In this document: piece by piece, positions 7,201 through 19,818 of the stretch
How the letters are laid out: every line of letters begins with the position of its first letter
Numbering within the stretch: position 1 is the first letter of the stretch
Assembly (NCBI GenBank): GCA_017938315.1
Contig: JAGBBV010000021.1
Span: 1-64,000, forward strand
DNA from: Lachnospiraceae bacterium
GTDB taxonomy: Bacteria; Bacillota; Clostridia; Lachnospirales; Lachnospiraceae
DNA length: 64,000 bases
Reading direction: 5' to 3'
Translations under genes and position numbers: made by a program
Notes under the pieces: generated by a model
Database searches by the model: none
The model's input: the letters and a program-made list of their open reading frames with translations, nothing else
Told to the model about the DNA's origin: nothing

Positions 7201-9287
7201 TGTACGCTCTTCGGTACGGGTTCGTATTTTTCGAAGAACATGGAGTAGTTACCACGACCCTGTGTTTTGGAACGAAGGTCTGTAGAATATCCGAACATCT
7301 CTGAAAGAGGAACGAATGCTCTTACAATCTTACCGCCGCCAAGGTCATCCATACCTTCGATACGTCCACGACGGGAGTTAATATCACCGATTACATCACC
7401 CATGTATTCTTCAGGCATTGTAACTTCTACCTTCATGATAGGCTCAAGTAATACTGCTCCTGCCTTCTGCATAGCTTCCTTGAATGCCATGGAACCTGCA
7501 ATGTGGAATGCCATTTCTGAAGAGTCGACTTCATGGTAAGAACCATCATATACAGTAGCGTGAACACCAAGTACAGGGAATCCTGCAAGGATACCACACT
7601 TAGCAGCTTCTTCGATACCTTCTCCAACTGCAGGGATGTATTCCTTAGGAATAGCACCACCAACAACTTCGGAGTCAAACTTGAAGAGTTCTTCACCGTT
7701 GGCATCCATAGGAGCAAAACGAACCTTACAGTGACCATACTGACCACGACCACCGGACTGTTTTGCATACTTGGAGTCGATTTCAACTGCCTTAGTAAAT
7801 GTTTCTTTGTAAGCAACCTGAGGTGCACCTACGTTAGCTTCTACCTTAAATTCACGAAGAAGTCTGTCTACGATGATTTCAAGGTGAAGTTCACCCATAC
7901 CTGCGATGATTGTCTGTCCTGTTTCCTGATCGGTATGAGCACGGAATGTAGGATCTTCTTCAGCAAGTTTTGCTAAAGCTTCACCCATCTTGCCCTGACC
8001 AGCCTTAGTCTTGGGTTCGATAGCAAGCTCGATAACGGGCTCAGGGAATTCCATAGACTCAAGGATTACAGGATGCTGTTCGTCACAGATGGTATCACCT
8101 GTTGCTGTAAACTTAAATCCAACTGCTGCTGCGATATCACCGGAGTAAACTTTGTCAAGTTCTGCTCTCTTGTTTGCATGCATCTGAAGGATACGTCCAA
8201 CACGTTCTTTTTTGCCCTTTGTAGCATTCAGTACATAAGAACCGGAGTTCATTGTACCGGAGTAAACTCTGAAGAATGCAAGCTTACCTACGAAAGGATC
8301 GGCCATAATCTTAAATGCAAGAGCGGAGAAAGGTTCATCATCGGATGAATGTCTTTCTACTTCATTGCCATCTAAGTCAGTACCCTTAATAGCAGGGATA
8401 TCTAACGGTGAAGGCATAAATTCGATAACTGCATCAAGTAACTTCTGAACACCTTTGTTTCTGTATGCAGTACCACAGCAAACAGGAATCGCTGCACATT
8501 CGCATGTAGCTTTTCTGAGAGCTGCTTTTAATTCTTCAACAGAAGGTTCTTCACCTTCCAAATACATCATCATTAAATCGTCATCTAATTCGCAGATTTT
8601 TTCTACTAATTCGGAACGATATAATTCTGCATCATCAGCCATATCTGCAGGGATGTCTGTGATTGAAATATCATCACCCTTATCATCATTGTAGATATAT
8701 GCTTTCATTTCAAATAAGTCGATGATACCCTTAAATTCATCTTCTTTACCGATAGGAAGCTGTAAGCAGATAGCATTTTTGCCAAGTCTTGTCTTAATCT
8801 GTTCTACGGTACCATAGAAGTTTGCTCCTAAGATATCCATCTTGTTGATGAATGCCATACGGGGAACATTGTAGGTATCAGCCTGACGCCATACGTTTTC
8901 TGACTGAGGTTCAACACCACCCTTTGCACAAAATACGCCAACAGCGCCATCAAGTACACGGAGTGAACGTTCTACTTCTACAGTAAAGTCTACGTGGCCA
9001 GGGGTATCAATGATATTGATACGATGCTCTAATGCACCGGGTTTAGCTTTACAGTTTTCCTGTAAGGTCCAGTGACATGTAGTAGCTGCTGAAGTAATGG
9101 TAATACCTCTTTCCTGCTCCTGTTCCATCCAGTCCATGGTAGCAGTACCTTCATGAGTATCACCAATCTTATAGTTAACACCGGTATAGTAAAGAATACG
9201 TTCTGTTGTTGTAGTCTTACCGGCATCGATATGAGCCATAATACCAATGTTTCTGGTTCTCTCTAACGGATATTCTCTTCCAGCCAA
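7170..9287 (-). CDS. fusA: Elongation factor G
   Basis: A 705-residue translocase GTPase that moves tRNAs and mRNA after peptide bond formation and also helps recycle ribosomes. Domain I carries [23 protein letters not shown] and NKMD; domain IV carries the SGGRGQYGH motif. It follows rpsG by 86 bases with an AGGAGG site. The end E-K-V-I-A-A-K-A-K is the sequence repeated downstream. Length and motifs are normal. Confidence 0.99.
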   Translation of the reverse strand: MAGREYPLERTRNIGIMAHIDAGKTTTTERILYYTGVNYKIGDTHEGTATMDWMEQEQERGITITSAATTCHWTLQENCKAKPGALEHRINIIDTPGHVDFTVEVERSLRVLDGAVGVFCAKGGVEPQSENVWRQADTYNVPRMAFINKMDILGANFYGTVEQIKTRLGKNAICLQLPIGKEDEFKGIIDLFEMKAYIYNDDKGDDISITDIPADMADDAELYRSELVEKICELDDDLMMMYLEGEEPSVEELKAALRKATCECAAIPVCCGTAYRNKGVQKLLDAVIEFMPSPLDIPAIKGTDLDGNEVERHSSDDEPFSALAFKIMADPFVGKLAFFRVYSGTMNSGSYVLNATKGKKERVGRILQMHANKRAELDKVYSGDIAAAVGFKFTATGDTICDEQHPVILESMEFPEPVIELAIEPKTKAGQGKMGEALAKLAEEDPTFRAHTDQETGQTIIAGMGELHLEIIVDRLLREFKVEANVGAPQVAYKETFTKAVEIDSKYAKQSGGRGQYGHCKVRFAPMDANGEELFKFDSEVVGGAIPKEYIPAVGEGIEEAAKCGILAGFPVLGVHATVYDGSYHEVDSSEMAFHIAGSMAFKEAMQKAGAVLLEPIMKVEVTMPEEYMGDVIGDINSRRGRIEGMDDLGGGKIVRAFVPLSEMFGYSTDLRSKTQGRGNYSMFFEKYEPVPKSVQEKVIAAKAK

Positions 9288-9373
9288 AGGTTTTTCCTCC
9301 TTATATTAGTCTGGGCAAAGCTTAAGGTTTTCACGCTGCTTTATCAACTCTATGATATAAATCACAAAACTGA

Positions 9374-9865
<492 letters not shown>

Positions 9866-10033
9866 TCATTAAATCATAGGTACTCACAGTGTGTCGTTCT
9901 AATTCTCACAATTTGTGTACGTGCGGGTTAGTCTTATTACAAACAAATTTCTGCCAAAGCAGTTATCTATCGTAACAGAATTCCAACACTAAATTAGTTC
10001 TGTTTGTGGGTCCTTACTTTGTTCCGATACTAA

Positions 10034-10453
10034 TTACTTACCTGCTTTAGGTCTCTTAGCACCATATTTGGAACGGGCCTGTTTTCTGTTTGCAACTCCC
10101 GCAGTATCAAGTGTACCTCTGATAACATGGTATCTTGTACCGGGTAAGTCCTTTACTCTACCACCTCTGATAAGAACAACGCTGTGTTCCTGCAGATTGT
10201 GTCCTTCACCGGGAATGTAGCTTGTAACTTCGATTCCGTTTGAAAGACGAACTCTGGCGATCTTTCTAAGAGCAGAGTTAGGCTTTTTAGGAGTTGCTGT
10301 CTTAACAGCTGTACAAACACCTCTCTTCTGAGGAGCAGAAGTATCGGTTGCTTTCTTATGAAGGGAGTTCCATCCTTTCTGCAAAGCGGGAGCCGTTGAC
10401 TTCTTTACGGATGTCTGACGTCCTTTTCTAACTAACTGGTTAAATGTTGGCAT
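10034..10453 (-). CDS. rpsL: Ribosomal protein S12
   Basis: A 139-residue decoding-centre protein, first gene of the str operon. The two loops that influence streptomycin response read KKPNSALRK and GGRVKDLPG, both in the susceptible (wild-type Lys) form. A GGAGGTG site precedes the ATG. Its promoter is at 10520-10548. Confidence 0.99.
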   Translation of the reverse strand: MPTFNQLVRKGRQTSVKKSTAPALQKGWNSLHKKATDTSAPQKRGVCTAVKTATPKKPNSALRKIARVRLSNGIEVTSYIPGEGHNLQEHSVVLIRGGRVKDLPGTRYHVIRGTLDTAGVANRKQARSKYGAKRPKAGK

Positions 10454-10519
10454 TCTGTTTCACCTCCTATTTGTGTATTAAACCAATTTATTTGTGGGCA
10501 TTTAATCGCACACTAAATT

Positions 10520-10548
10520 AGTATAATTGTTCGTATTTTGATTGTCAA
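10520..10548 (-). promoter_or_regulatory. str operon promoter (rpsL-rpsG-fusA-tuf)
   Basis: Consensus TTGACA, 17-base spacer, TATACT on the minus strand, about 70-90 bases before rpsL. Confidence 0.85.
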
Positions 10549-10603
10549 TATATTTTCGTTTAAATTTTACGAAAAAAGTGACTGTTTTTCTGGTATTTTT
10601 AAC

Positions 10604-10646
10604 AAAAAACTCCGTGTCTACCATATATAGTATACACGGAGTTTTA
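10604..10646 (-). terminator. rpoC terminator
   Basis: Stem AAAACTCCGTGT with ACACGGAGTTTT around an AT-rich loop, followed by more T's, 20-25 bases after the rpoC stop. Confidence 0.85.
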
Positions 10647-10668
10647 AACCACTAATCATTTTGTAAAA

Positions 10669-13600
10669 TTATTCTTCTACTGTTTCCATTACTTCATCTT
10701 CAATTTCGATGTAACCATCTTCTGAAACAGCATTTTCTTCCAGCACGCCATCTTCAACATCAATGGTTCCTGCAAGCTGATTGTCTGTGGAAAGAATTGT
10801 ATTGCGGTAACGCTTCATACCTGTACCTGCAGGAATCAGCTTACCGATAATTACGTTTTCTTTCAGACCGATAAGGGGATCAACTTTACCCTTAATTGCA
10901 GCCTCTGTAAGAACCTTAGTTGTTTCCTGGAAGGAAGCAGCTGATAAGAAGGAGTTGGTTGCAAGTGCAGCCTTGGTAATACCAAGCATTACCTGCTTTC
11001 CTTCTGCTGGCTCTTTGCCTTCAGCAACAAGCTGTGCATTTATATCTTCATAATCAAGTACATCTACAAGTGTGCCAGGAAGGAAATCAGTATCTCCATT
11101 ATTTTCGATTCTGACCTTCTTAAGCATCTGACGTACAATCACTTCGATATGTTTATCACTGATATCTACACCCTGGAGACGATATACTCTCTGTACTTCA
11201 CGGAGCATATAATCCTGAACAGCACGGATACCTTTAATCTTTAATAAGTCATGAGGATTTACACTACCTTCTGTCAGCTCATCACCGGCTTCAAGTACTG
11301 CACCATCCATAATCTTAATTCTGGAACCGTAGGGAATTAAGTATGCCTTGGATTCGCCTGTATCTTCGTTTGTAATTACGATTTCACGCTTCTTCTTGGT
11401 ATCCTTAATGGTAGCAACACCGCCGAATTCTGCGATAATGGCAAGTCCCTTGGGCTTTCTTGCTTCGAAAAGTTCCTCTACACGGGGAAGACCCTGTGTG
11501 ATATCGTCACCCGCAACACCACCGGTATGGAAAGTACGCATGGTAAGCTGTGTACCTGGTTCACCGATAGACTGTGCTGCAATAATACCTACTGCTTCAC
11601 CAACCTGTACTGCTTCACCGGTTGCCATGTTGGCACCATAACATTTTGCACAGATACCATTATGGGAACGACAATTTAAAATAGTACGGATCTTAACTTT
11701 TTCAATAGGCTCACCATTTTCGTCTACACCAACGCTTAAAATCTTAGCAGCACGGCTGGGAGTAATCATATGATTTCTCTTAACGATGAGGTTGCCATCT
11801 TTGTCGTTAATATTTTCGCAGGAATATCTTCCTGTAATTCTGTCTTTTAAGCTTTCGATGGTTTCCTTGCCATCCATGAATGCCTTTACAGTCATTCCGG
11901 GGATTTCCTCAGCACCTTCCATACAGTCTACTTCACGGATAATGAGTTCCTGGGATACGTCAACCATACGTCTTGTCAGGTAACCGGAGTCGGCTGTTCT
12001 AAGAGCAGTATCGGAAAGACCTTTACGTGCACCGTGTGCAGACATAAAGTATTCCAAAACGTCCAGACCTTCACGGAAGTTGGACTTGATAGGAAGTTCA
12101 ATGGTTCTACCTGTTGTATCTGCCATAAGTCCACGCATACCTGCCAGCTGTTTAATCTGCTGGTTGGAACCACGGGCACCAGAGTCAGCCATCATAAAGA
12201 TGTTATTATACTTATCAAGGCCTGCAAGCAGTACTTCTGTAAGCTGCTTATCGGTATCGTTCCATGTTTCTACAACCGCACGATATCTTTCTTCTTCGGT
12301 GATAAGACCACGTCTGAAGTTCTGGGAAATCTTATCTACGGTCGCCTGTGCTTCGTCAAGCATCTGCTGTTTCTGTGCAGGTACAGTCATATCGGAAATA
12401 GATACTGTCATAGCTGCTCTTGTAGAATACTTGTAACCGGTTGCCTTGATAAGGTCAAGAACTTCGGCTGTCTTAGAAGCACCATGTGTATTGATAACTT
12501 TTTCAAGGATCTGTTTTAACTGCTTTTTGCCAACGTGGAAATCCACTTCGGGGAGAAGAAGATTTTCAGGGTTGGAACGGTCTACGAAACCTAAATCCTG
12601 AGGAAGAATCTCATTAAAGAGGAAACGTCCCAGTGTGGATTCTACAGTTCCTGTCACCACTTCACCGTCAGCAGTAGTCTTAGATACTCTGACTTTAATT
12701 CTGGAGTGAAGTGTACATGCACCGTTTTCATAAGCAAGAATTGCTTCATTTACATTCTTATAAAATCTACCTTCACCTACTGCTCCGGGTCTTTCCTGTG
12801 TCAGGTAGTAAATACCAAGAACCATATCCTGTGAAGGAACGGCTACGGGGCCACCATCGGAAGGTTTCAGTAAGTTGTTGGGGGATAACAACAGGAATCT
12901 ACACTCAGCCTGTGCTTCCATGGAGAGAGGAAGGTGTACCGCCATCTGGTCACCATCGAAGTCGGCGTTGAACGCTGTACATACGAGGGGATGAAGCTTA
13001 ATAGCCTTACCTTCTACCAAAATAGGCTCAAATGCCTGAATACCAAGTCTATGAAGTGTAGGAGCACGGTTTAACATAACAGGATGTTCTTTGATAACTT
13101 CTTCAAGTACATCCCATACCTGTGCATCCCATCTTTCAACAAGTTTCTTTGCATTCTTGATATTCTGGGAAATACCTCTTGCTACCAGTTCTTTCATAAC
13201 GAAAGGCTTGAACAATTCAATTGCCATTTCCTTAGGAAGACCACACTGATAAATCTTCAGTTCCGGTCCTACTACGATAACGGAACGTCCTGAATAGTCT
13301 ACACGCTTACCTAAGAGGTTCTGACGGAAACGTCCGGATTTACCCTTAAGCATATCGGACAGAGACTTGAGTGCTCTGTTACCGGGGCCTGTTACAGGTC
13401 TTCCGCGTCTGCCGTTATCGATAAGGGCATCTACAGCTTCCTGCAGCATTCTCTTTTCGTTACGAACGATAATATCGGGAGCTCCAAGTTCAAGGAGTCT
13501 CTTTAAACGGTTATTTCTGTTGATAATTCTTCTGTATAAATCATTCAAATCAGAAGTAGCAAAACGGCCACCGTCAAGCTGTACCATTGGACGTAAATCG

Positions 13601-14328
13601 GGTGGAATAACCGGGATAGCATCCATAATCATCCATGCAGGGTCATTTCCTGACTCTCTGAATGCTTCCACCACTTCAAGTCTTTTGATAATTCTGGCAC
13701 GTTTCTGACCGGTTGATTCCTTAAGTCCGGTCTTTAATTCTACTGCTTCTGCTTCCAAATCAATTGCTTGTAAAAGCTCTTTGATTGCTTCTGCACCCAT
13801 GCCTACGCGGAATTTGTTTCCGAAGGTTTCTCTCGCATCCTGATATTCTTTTTCAGAGAGAACCTGCTTATATTCCAGATTGGACTCTCCTGCATCAAGT
13901 ACAATGTAAGATGCAAAGTAAAGTACCTTTTCAAGTACTCTGGGAGATAAATCCAGAATCAATCCCATACGGCTGGGAATTCCTTTAAAATACCAGATAT
14001 GTGACACGGGAGCTGCAAGTTCGATGTGTCCCATACGTTCTCTACGAACGCTGGACTTCGTAACCTCTACTCCACAACGGTCACAGACAACGCCTTTATA
14101 TCTGATTTTCTTATATTTACCACAATGACATTCCCAATCCTTACTGGGTCCGAAAATCTTCTCACAGTACAGACCATCCTTTTCAGGCTTTAAGGTTCTG
14201 TAATTGATGGTCTCAGGCTTTAAAACTTCGCCTCTTGACCATTCCAGAATTTTTTCGGGTGATGCTAAACCGATTTTGATGGCATCGAATGTCATCGGCT
14301 GATACACTTCCTGTTTTGTTTCTGACAT
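10669..14328 (-). CDS. rpoC: RNA polymerase beta' subunit
   Basis: A 1219-residue catalytic subunit. I place the start at the ATG of [11 protein letters not shown] because GGAAGGAG lies 8 bases before it; an upstream in-frame ATG adds 10 residues but has no such site. The Mg-binding [15 protein letters not shown], the zinc module [20 protein letters not shown] and the second cysteine cluster ([13 protein letters not shown]) are intact. It follows rpoB by about 70 bases and ends in a terminator. Confidence 0.99.
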   Translation of the reverse strand: MSETKQEVYQPMTFDAIKIGLASPEKILEWSRGEVLKPETINYRTLKPEKDGLYCEKIFGPSKDWECHCGKYKKIRYKGVVCDRCGVEVTKSSVRRERMGHIELAAPVSHIWYFKGIPSRMGLILDLSPRVLEKVLYFASYIVLDAGESNLEYKQVLSEKEYQDARETFGNKFRVGMGAEAIKELLQAIDLEAEAVELKTGLKESTGQKRARIIKRLEVVEAFRESGNDPAWMIMDAIPVIPPDLRPMVQLDGGRFATSDLNDLYRRIINRNNRLKRLLELGAPDIIVRNEKRMLQEAVDALIDNGRRGRPVTGPGNRALKSLSDMLKGKSGRFRQNLLGKRVDYSGRSVIVVGPELKIYQCGLPKEMAIELFKPFVMKELVARGISQNIKNAKKLVERWDAQVWDVLEEVIKEHPVMLNRAPTLHRLGIQAFEPILVEGKAIKLHPLVCTAFNADFDGDQMAVHLPLSMEAQAECRFLLLSPNNLLKPSDGGPVAVPSQDMVLGIYYLTQERPGAVGEGRFYKNVNEAILAYENGACTLHSRIKVRVSKTTADGEVVTGTVESTLGRFLFNEILPQDLGFVDRSNPENLLLPEVDFHVGKKQLKQILEKVINTHGASKTAEVLDLIKATGYKYSTRAAMTVSISDMTVPAQKQQMLDEAQATVDKISQNFRRGLITEEERYRAVVETWNDTDKQLTEVLLAGLDKYNNIFMMADSGARGSNQQIKQLAGMRGLMADTTGRTIELPIKSNFREGLDVLEYFMSAHGARKGLSDTALRTADSGYLTRRMVDVSQELIIREVDCMEGAEEIPGMTVKAFMDGKETIESLKDRITGRYSCENINDKDGNLIVKRNHMITPSRAAKILSVGVDENGEPIEKVKIRTILNCRSHNGICAKCYGANMATGEAVQVGEAVGIIAAQSIGEPGTQLTMRTFHTGGVAGDDITQGLPRVEELFEARKPKGLAIIAEFGGVATIKDTKKKREIVITNEDTGESKAYLIPYGSRIKIMDGAVLEAGDELTEGSVNPHDLLKIKGIRAVQDYMLREVQRVYRLQGVDISDKHIEVIVRQMLKKVRIENNGDTDFLPGTLVDVLDYEDINAQLVAEGKEPAEGKQVMLGITKAALATNSFLSAASFQETTKVLTEAAIKGKVDPLIGLKENVIIGKLIPAGTGMKRYRNTILSTDNQLAGTIDVEDGVLEENAVSEDGYIEIEDEVMETVEE

Positions 14329-14399
14329 TTTTGGCACTCCTTCCGGATAATTAATCATATTTCAAAACCACTTTTTCGCAACCTGTAAACTTGCCTGCT

Positions 14400-17300
14400 T
14401 TATTCTTCAAAAGAATCCATATCTAAGTCATCCGCGAAATCGTCTTCAAACTCTTCCTCAAATTCTTCATCTGCAGCTACAAGTTCGCCGCTCTCTGTAT
14501 CAAATTCCTGTTTCTGATAACCCATGGAAGATAAAGAATCCTGCTCATAATTGTAATTTCTGCTATCTCCTTCCATCTCATAACGGTAATCGTTTTCACC
14601 GTAATCAATGGTTTCCATGATTTCAACTTCTGTGTTATCTTCACGAAGAACTTTTACATCAAGACCAATAGACTGTAATTCCTTAAGCAATACCTTGAAG
14701 GATTCAGGGATACCGGGTTCAGGTATGTTTTCACCCTTAATGATTGCTTCATAGGTCTTCACACGTCCAAGTACGTCATCGGACTTCACTGTCAGGATTT
14801 CCTGAAGTGTGTAAGATGCACCGTAAGCTTCCAGTGCCCAAACTTCCATTTCACCGAAACGCTGTCCACCGAACTGTGCCTTACCACCTAGCGGCTGCTG
14901 TGTAACTAACGCATAAGGACCGGTTGAACGTGCATGAATCTTATCATCTACCAAGTGATGAAGTTTCAGGTAATGCATGTGACCGATGGTAACAGGGCTG
15001 TCGAAATATTCACCTGTTCTACCGTCACGAAGTCTTACTTTACCATCTCTGGAAATCGGAACGCCTTTCCATAATTCTCTGTGGTCTCTGTTATCTGATA
15101 AATACTGAAGCACTTCGGGAAGTAACTCTTTTCCGTGTTTTGCTTCAAACTCTTCCCAACTCAAGTTTACATAATCATTAGCCAGGTCGAGAGTATCCAT
15201 AATATCATTTTCGTTTGCACCGTCGAATACCGGAGTTGCCACGTTAAAGCCAAGTGCTTTTGCAGCTAAGGACAAGTGAATTTCAAGTACCTGTCCGATA
15301 TTCATACGGGAAGGTACGCCCAAAGGATTCAGTACGATATCAAGAGGACGTCCATTAGGTAAATAAGGCATATCTTCTACAGGAAGGACACGGGAAACAA
15401 CACCCTTGTTACCGTGACGGCCAGCCATCTTATCACCAACGGAGATTTTTCTCTTCTGAGCGATATAAATACGGACAGCCTGGTTTACACCGGGTGATAA
15501 TTCATCACCGTTTTCTCTTGTAAACACCTTAGCATCTACGATAATACCATACTCACCGTGAGGTACCTTTAAGGAGGTATCTCTTACTTCTCTGGCCTTT
15601 TCACCAAAGATTGCACGAAGAAGTCTTTCTTCTGCAGTCAGTTCCGTTTCTCCCTTAGGAGTAACCTTACCAACCAAAATATCGCCTGCACGGACTTCAG
15701 CACCGATACGGATAATACCTCTTTCATCAAGATCCTTCAGTGCGTCGTCACCGACACCGGGAACGTCTCTTGTAATTTCTTCAGGTCCCAATTTAGTGTC
15801 ACGTGCTTCTGCTTCATATTCTTCAATGTGTACAGATGTATAAACATCTTCCTGTACAAGTCTTTCACTTAAAAGGACAGCATCTTCGTAGTTGTAACCT
15901 TCCCATGTCATAAAACCGATAAGAGGGTTCTTACCAAGTGCAAGTTCGCCCTGTGCGGTAGAAGGACCGTCTGCAATGACCTGTCCTGCTTCCACATGGT
16001 CGCCCTTAAATACAATAGGCTTCTGGTTATAACAGTTAGACTGGTTACTTCTTGCAAATTTCGTCAAATGATACTCTGCTTTTTCACCATCATCATGTGT
16101 CATCTTAATTAAGTTAGAAGATACATAATCCACTGTACCCGCTTTTCTTGCAACCACACAAACGCCTGAGTCAACAGCCGCCTTAGGTTCCATACCGGTA
16201 CCTACCGCAGGTGCTTCTGTAGTAAGAAGGGGCACTGCCTGACGCTGCATGTTAGATCCCATCAGCGCACGGTTCGCATCGTCATTCTCAAGGAAGGGAA
16301 TGAGTGCTGTAGCCACGGAGAACACCATCTTAGGTGATACGTCCATGTAATCAAACATTGCCTTGGGATACTCGGATGTTTCTTCTCTATAACGACCGGA
16401 TACAGTGTTCTTTACAAAATATCCGTTTTCATCTAAAAGCTCATTTGCCTGTGCTACATGATAATTATCTTCTTCGTCAGCGGTCATATAAATAACCTTA
16501 TCTGTAACACGGGGATTTGCCGGGTCAGTTTTATCGATTTCACGATAAGGTGCTTCAATAAAACCATATTCATTAATTCTCGCATAAGATGCAAGAGAGT
16601 TAATCAAACCGATGTTAGGACCTTCCGGTGTCTCAATAGGACACATTCTTCCGTAGTGGGAATAGTGTACATCTCGAACCTCAAATCCGGCACGGTCTCT
16701 GGAAAGACCACCGGGACCAAGTGCAGAGAGACGTCTCTTATGAGTAAGCTCACCTAAGGGGTTGTTCTGATCCATAAACTGGGACAACTGGGAGGAACCA
16801 AAGAATTCCTTTACAGCAGCCTGTACGGGTTTAATATTAATAAGTACCTGAGGAGAAATATCCTCTGCATCATGAGTAGTCATTCTCTCACGAACCACTC
16901 TTTCCAATCTGGAAAGACCGATTCTGTACTGATTCTGTAACAATTCACCTACAGCTCGGATACGTCTGTTTCCAAGGTGGTCGATATCATCATCATTACC
17001 GATACCATATTCTAAATGAATATTGTAGTTAATGGATGCCAAAATATCTTCCTTAGTGATGTGCTTAGGAATCAGTTCATGTACATTTTTCTTAATTGCA
17101 TCAGCCAGTGCCTCCGGATCTTCTCCAAACTCTTCAATAATCTGAGCAAGCACAGGATAATACACTTTTTCTGTGATACCAAGTTCTCTGGGTTCACACT
17201 CTACAAAGTTTGTAATCTCTACCATCATGTTGGAGAGAATTTTTACATTCTTTTCTTCTGTCTGTACATACACGTAAGGAACTGCTGCATTCTGGATAGT

Positions 17301-18260
17301 ATCAGCAAGCTGTGCTGTCACCTTTGTTCCTGCAGTTGCAAGCACTTCACCTGTTAATGTATCTACAACATCCTCCGCAAGAATCTGATGTCTGATTCTG
17401 TTACGGAATGCAAGTTTTTTATTAAATTTATATCTGCCGACTTTGGCCAGATCATATCTTCTGGGATCAAAGAACATAGCATTGATTAAGCTTTCTGCAC
17501 TTTCAACACTAAGCGGTTCACCGGGACGAATCTTTTTATATAACTCTAACAGACCTTCCTGATAATTTTCAGAAACGTCTTTGGAAAAGCTGGCTTCAAT
17601 TTTCGGTTCATCACCAAAAAGTTCTCTGATTTCTTCATTGGTTCCAACACCAAGCGCTCTTATCAGAACTGTAATGGGAACTTTTCTGGTTCTGTCCACA
17701 CGAACATAGAAAATATCGTTAGAATCTGTCTCATACTCAAGCCAAGCACCACGGTTAGGAATAACAGTGGAGGAGAACAGTCTCTTACCAATCTTATCAT
17801 GTCCAATTGCATAATAGATACCGGGTGAACGGACAAGCTGGCTAACGATAACACGCTCTGCACCGTTTATTACGAATGTACCGGTTTCTGTCATAATCGG
17901 AAGATCACCCATGAAAATTTCGTGTTCACTGATTTCTTCCTTCTCTTTGTTGTAAAGACGAACCTTTACTTTAAGAGGTGCTGCATAAGTAGCATCTCTT
18001 TCCTTACATTTTTCAATAGAATATTTTACGTCGTCTTCACACAGTTCAAAGTCTACAAACTCAAGACTTAAATGTCCGCTGTAGTCTGCAATGGGAGAGA
18101 TATCGTCAAAGACCTCTTTGAGACCTTCTTCGAGGAACCATTTATAGGAGTCTTTCTGGACTTCTATCAGATTCGGCATCTCCAAAACTTCTTGCTGTCG
18201 TGAATAACTCATACGTAAGCTTCTGCCTGTGGCAACAGGACGTATTCTGTTCTTTTCCAT
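14400..18260 (-). CDS. rpoB: RNA polymerase beta subunit
   Basis: A 1286-residue subunit. The start chosen is [12 protein letters not shown], 8 bases after GGGGTG. A longer reading frame begins 27 codons upstream, but that ATG lies within a few bases of the promoter's -10 region and cannot be used. The rifampicin region reads [20 protein letters not shown] followed by [17 protein letters not shown], with Asp, His and Ser at the main resistance positions, as in susceptible enzymes. The C-terminus is extended by an acidic tail rich in E and D. It is co-transcribed with rpoC. Confidence 0.98.
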   Translation of the reverse strand: MEKNRIRPVATGRSLRMSYSRQQEVLEMPNLIEVQKDSYKWFLEEGLKEVFDDISPIADYSGHLSLEFVDFELCEDDVKYSIEKCKERDATYAAPLKVKVRLYNKEKEEISEHEIFMGDLPIMTETGTFVINGAERVIVSQLVRSPGIYYAIGHDKIGKRLFSSTVIPNRGAWLEYETDSNDIFYVRVDRTRKVPITVLIRALGVGTNEEIRELFGDEPKIEASFSKDVSENYQEGLLELYKKIRPGEPLSVESAESLINAMFFDPRRYDLAKVGRYKFNKKLAFRNRIRHQILAEDVVDTLTGEVLATAGTKVTAQLADTIQNAAVPYVYVQTEEKNVKILSNMMVEITNFVECEPRELGITEKVYYPVLAQIIEEFGEDPEALADAIKKNVHELIPKHITKEDILASINYNIHLEYGIGNDDDIDHLGNRRIRAVGELLQNQYRIGLSRLERVVRERMTTHDAEDISPQVLINIKPVQAAVKEFFGSSQLSQFMDQNNPLGELTHKRRLSALGPGGLSRDRAGFEVRDVHYSHYGRMCPIETPEGPNIGLINSLASYARINEYGFIEAPYREIDKTDPANPRVTDKVIYMTADEEDNYHVAQANELLDENGYFVKNTVSGRYREETSEYPKAMFDYMDVSPKMVFSVATALIPFLENDDANRALMGSNMQRQAVPLLTTEAPAVGTGMEPKAAVDSGVCVVARKAGTVDYVSSNLIKMTHDDGEKAEYHLTKFARSNQSNCYNQKPIVFKGDHVEAGQVIADGPSTAQGELALGKNPLIGFMTWEGYNYEDAVLLSERLVQEDVYTSVHIEEYEAEARDTKLGPEEITRDVPGVGDDALKDLDERGIIRIGAEVRAGDILVGKVTPKGETELTAEERLLRAIFGEKAREVRDTSLKVPHGEYGIIVDAKVFTRENGDELSPGVNQAVRIYIAQKRKISVGDKMAGRHGNKGVVSRVLPVEDMPYLPNGRPLDIVLNPLGVPSRMNIGQVLEIHLSLAAKALGFNVATPVFDGANENDIMDTLDLANDYVNLSWEEFEAKHGKELLPEVLQYLSDNRDHRELWKGVPISRDGKVRLRDGRTGEYFDSPVTIGHMHYLKLHHLVDDKIHARSTGPYALVTQQPLGGKAQFGGQRFGEMEVWALEAYGASYTLQEILTVKSDDVLGRVKTYEAIIKGENIPEPGIPESFKVLLKELQSIGLDVKVLREDNTEVEIMETIDYGENDYRYEMEGDSRNYNYEQDSLSSMGYQKQEFDTESGELVAADEEFEEEFEDDFADDLDMDSFEE

Positions 18261-18343
18261 TGACATTTCACCCCGTTCTCTATGATTTGAAAAAAAGTGC
18301 ATACCTGCAAATATGCATACCACACCACAATAGTGCATCATCC

Positions 18344-18372
18344 ATTGTACTACAAATAAATTTTTGAGTCAA
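18344..18372 (-). promoter_or_regulatory. rpoBC promoter
   Basis: TTGACT, 17-base spacer, TACAAT on the minus strand. It lies after the rplL terminator, so rpoBC can be transcribed separately from rplJL. Confidence 0.8.
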
Positions 18373-18419
18373 TAAATAATTTTCAAATTTTGGAAACTTT
18401 TTGCTTTTTCCCAATTAAT

Positions 18420-18458
18420 CAAAAAACCCGATCACATTTATCCATGTGACCGGGTCTT
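18420..18458 (-). terminator. rplJL terminator
   Basis: Stem GACCCGGTCACAT with ATGTGATCGGGT and a T6 run on the minus strand, between rplL and the rpoBC promoter. Some read-through into rpoBC is possible. Confidence 0.85.
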
Positions 18459-18499
18459 CCTCTTTCAACTTATGGTTACTACTCAGTTGTATTCTTAAA

Positions 18500-18880
18500 T
18501 TATTTAAGAGTAACTTTAGCGCCTTCAGCTTCAAGTTTAGCCTTGATGTCATCAGCTTCTTCTTTAGAAGCGCCTTCCTTTAACATCTTAGGAGCTGCAT
18601 CAACTAAGTCTTTAGCTTCTTTTAAGCCAAGTCCTGTAGCTTCACGAACAACTTTGATAACTTTAACCTTGTTAGGACCTACATCTGTAAGTTCTACGTC
18701 GAATTCTGTCTTTTCTTCTGCTGCTGCACCTGCATCACCAGCACCTGCTGCTGCAACTACAACGCCTGCTGCTGCAGATACGCCGAATTCTTCTTCACAT
18801 GCTTTAACTAAATCATTTAATTCTAATACTGTTAACTCTTTGATAGCGTCGATTAATTCCTGTGTGGATAACTTTGCCAT
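18500..18880 (-). CDS. rplL: Ribosomal protein L7/L12
   Basis: A 126-residue stalk protein that recruits translational GTPases. The start [13 protein letters not shown] is 8 bases after GGAGG; an in-frame ATG five codons upstream sits directly next to that site and is less likely. The N-terminal dimerisation domain, an Ala/Gly hinge (about residues 35-50) and the C-terminal domain with [15 protein letters not shown] are present. It follows rplJ by 82 bases and is followed by a terminator. Confidence 0.98.
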   Translation of the reverse strand: MAKLSTQELIDAIKELTVLELNDLVKACEEEFGVSAAAGVVVAAAGAGDAGAAAEEKTEFDVELTDVGPNKVKVIKVVREATGLGLKEAKDLVDAAPKMLKEGASKEEADDIKAKLEAEGAKVTLK

Positions 18881-18962
18881 TTTCATTTCCTCCATTTAAT
18901 CTTTTATTATTTCAGTTACTCCGTAGCCATCTACGGAAAGTTTCATTTCACGTTCCAGTGAA

Positions 18963-19604
18963 TTATTCCGCAGGTGTTTCTTCTGCTGCGGGTGCTTCTG
19001 CTTCTGCAGGAGCTTCAGTTGCTGCTTCCTCTGCGGGAGCTGCTTCCTCAGTTGCAGGTGCTTCTGCTACTACTTCTTCTGCGGGTGCTTCTTCAGCTGC
19101 AGGTGCTTCGCATTCGGATGCTCCACCTTTTTCTGCTAACTGATTCATTACACGAGCGAAGTTTGCAATAGGAGACTGAATGCTGCCAAGTAACTTGGAC
19201 AGTAATTCTTCTCTTGAAGGAATCTTAGCGATTTCCTTGATGCCGTTTGCATCATATGCAACACCTTCAACCACACCACCTTTCACTTCAAGCTTAGCTG
19301 CTTCCTTCGCAAAATTGCAAAGTACTCTAGCAGGAGCTGTAGCATCTTCGGTAGAGATAGCAATTGCACTGGGTCCTTCAAGATAAGGAGCAAGTGCTTC
19401 GAAATCTGTTCCCTTGAATGCGAAGTTCATCATGGTGTTTTTGTAAACTTTGTAAGTGATTCCTGCTTCACGCATCTGCTTACGAAGTCTTGTATCCTGC
19501 TCTACTGTAAGTCCACGGTAGTCAACAAGTACAACTGACTGCGCATCTTTAATGCTTGCTGAAATCTCTTCCACGATAGGCTGTTTCAATTCAACTTTTG
19601 CCAC
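18963..19604 (-). CDS. rplJ: Ribosomal protein L10 with long acidic C-terminal tail
   Basis: A 213-residue protein anchoring L7/L12 to the 50S stalk. Residues 1-165 are ordinary L10 (VDYRGLTVEQDTRLRKQMRE). The last 45-50 residues are a low-complexity run of A, E, P, T and V (units such as APAEE and EAPA) absent from short L10 proteins, which makes it about 40 residues longer than usual. The tail follows the helix that carries L7/L12 dimers, so it could be a flexible acidic extension. Translation is probably controlled by the L10 leader upstream. Confidence 0.97.
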   Translation of the reverse strand: MAKVELKQPIVEEISASIKDAQSVVLVDYRGLTVEQDTRLRKQMREAGITYKVYKNTMMNFAFKGTDFEALAPYLEGPSAIAISTEDATAPARVLCNFAKEAAKLEVKGGVVEGVAYDANGIKEIAKIPSREELLSKLLGSIQSPIANFARVMNQLAEKGGASECEAPAAEEAPAEEVVAEAPATEEAAPAEEAATEAPAEAEAPAAEETPAE

Positions 19605-19775
19605 TTTATTTACCTCCTTTTAGATTTTCTGCCGAAAGGAGCTTATAAAAAAGTCCCTCCAAAGACGGAAGGACAGAATTCATCTTAATAAACTCTTTTC
19701 CTCGGTAGGCGGTACACTTACGCTTGAATTATATAAAATCAAGCACCTACTGTCTTCGGCATGGTCTAGACGACC
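19605..19775 (-). ncRNA. Ribosomal protein L10 leader
   Basis: The 5' UTR of rplJ on the minus strand carries the L10-leader elements: GCCGAAGACAGUAGGUGC near its start, a hairpin, and the pairing strand CCGCCUACCGAGG. This is the autogenous L10/L12-binding structure known from Firmicutes. It is followed by an attenuator-type terminator (19646-19674) before the rplJ ribosome-binding site. Confidence 0.9.
19646..19674 (-). terminator. Attenuator in the L10 leader
   Basis: Stem GTCCTTCC/GGAGGGAC (8 bp, one G-U) with a 6-base loop followed by T6 on the minus strand, inside the leader. L10 binding upstream would favour this terminator. Confidence 0.8.
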
Positions 19776-19781
19776 TTTATT

Positions 19782-19810
19782 ACAATATCACAGCATTTAC
19801 GCCATGTCAA
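19782..19810 (-). promoter_or_regulatory. rplJL promoter
   Basis: TTGACA, 17-base spacer, TATTGT on the minus strand, directly after the end of the CapA-family gene. Confidence 0.85.
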
Positions 19811-19818
19811 TGCCTATT

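Noticed and set aside
10669..14358. Longer rpoC start (MINYPEG...)
   Set aside because: The Shine-Dalgarno sequence lies after that ATG and before the MSETKQ start.
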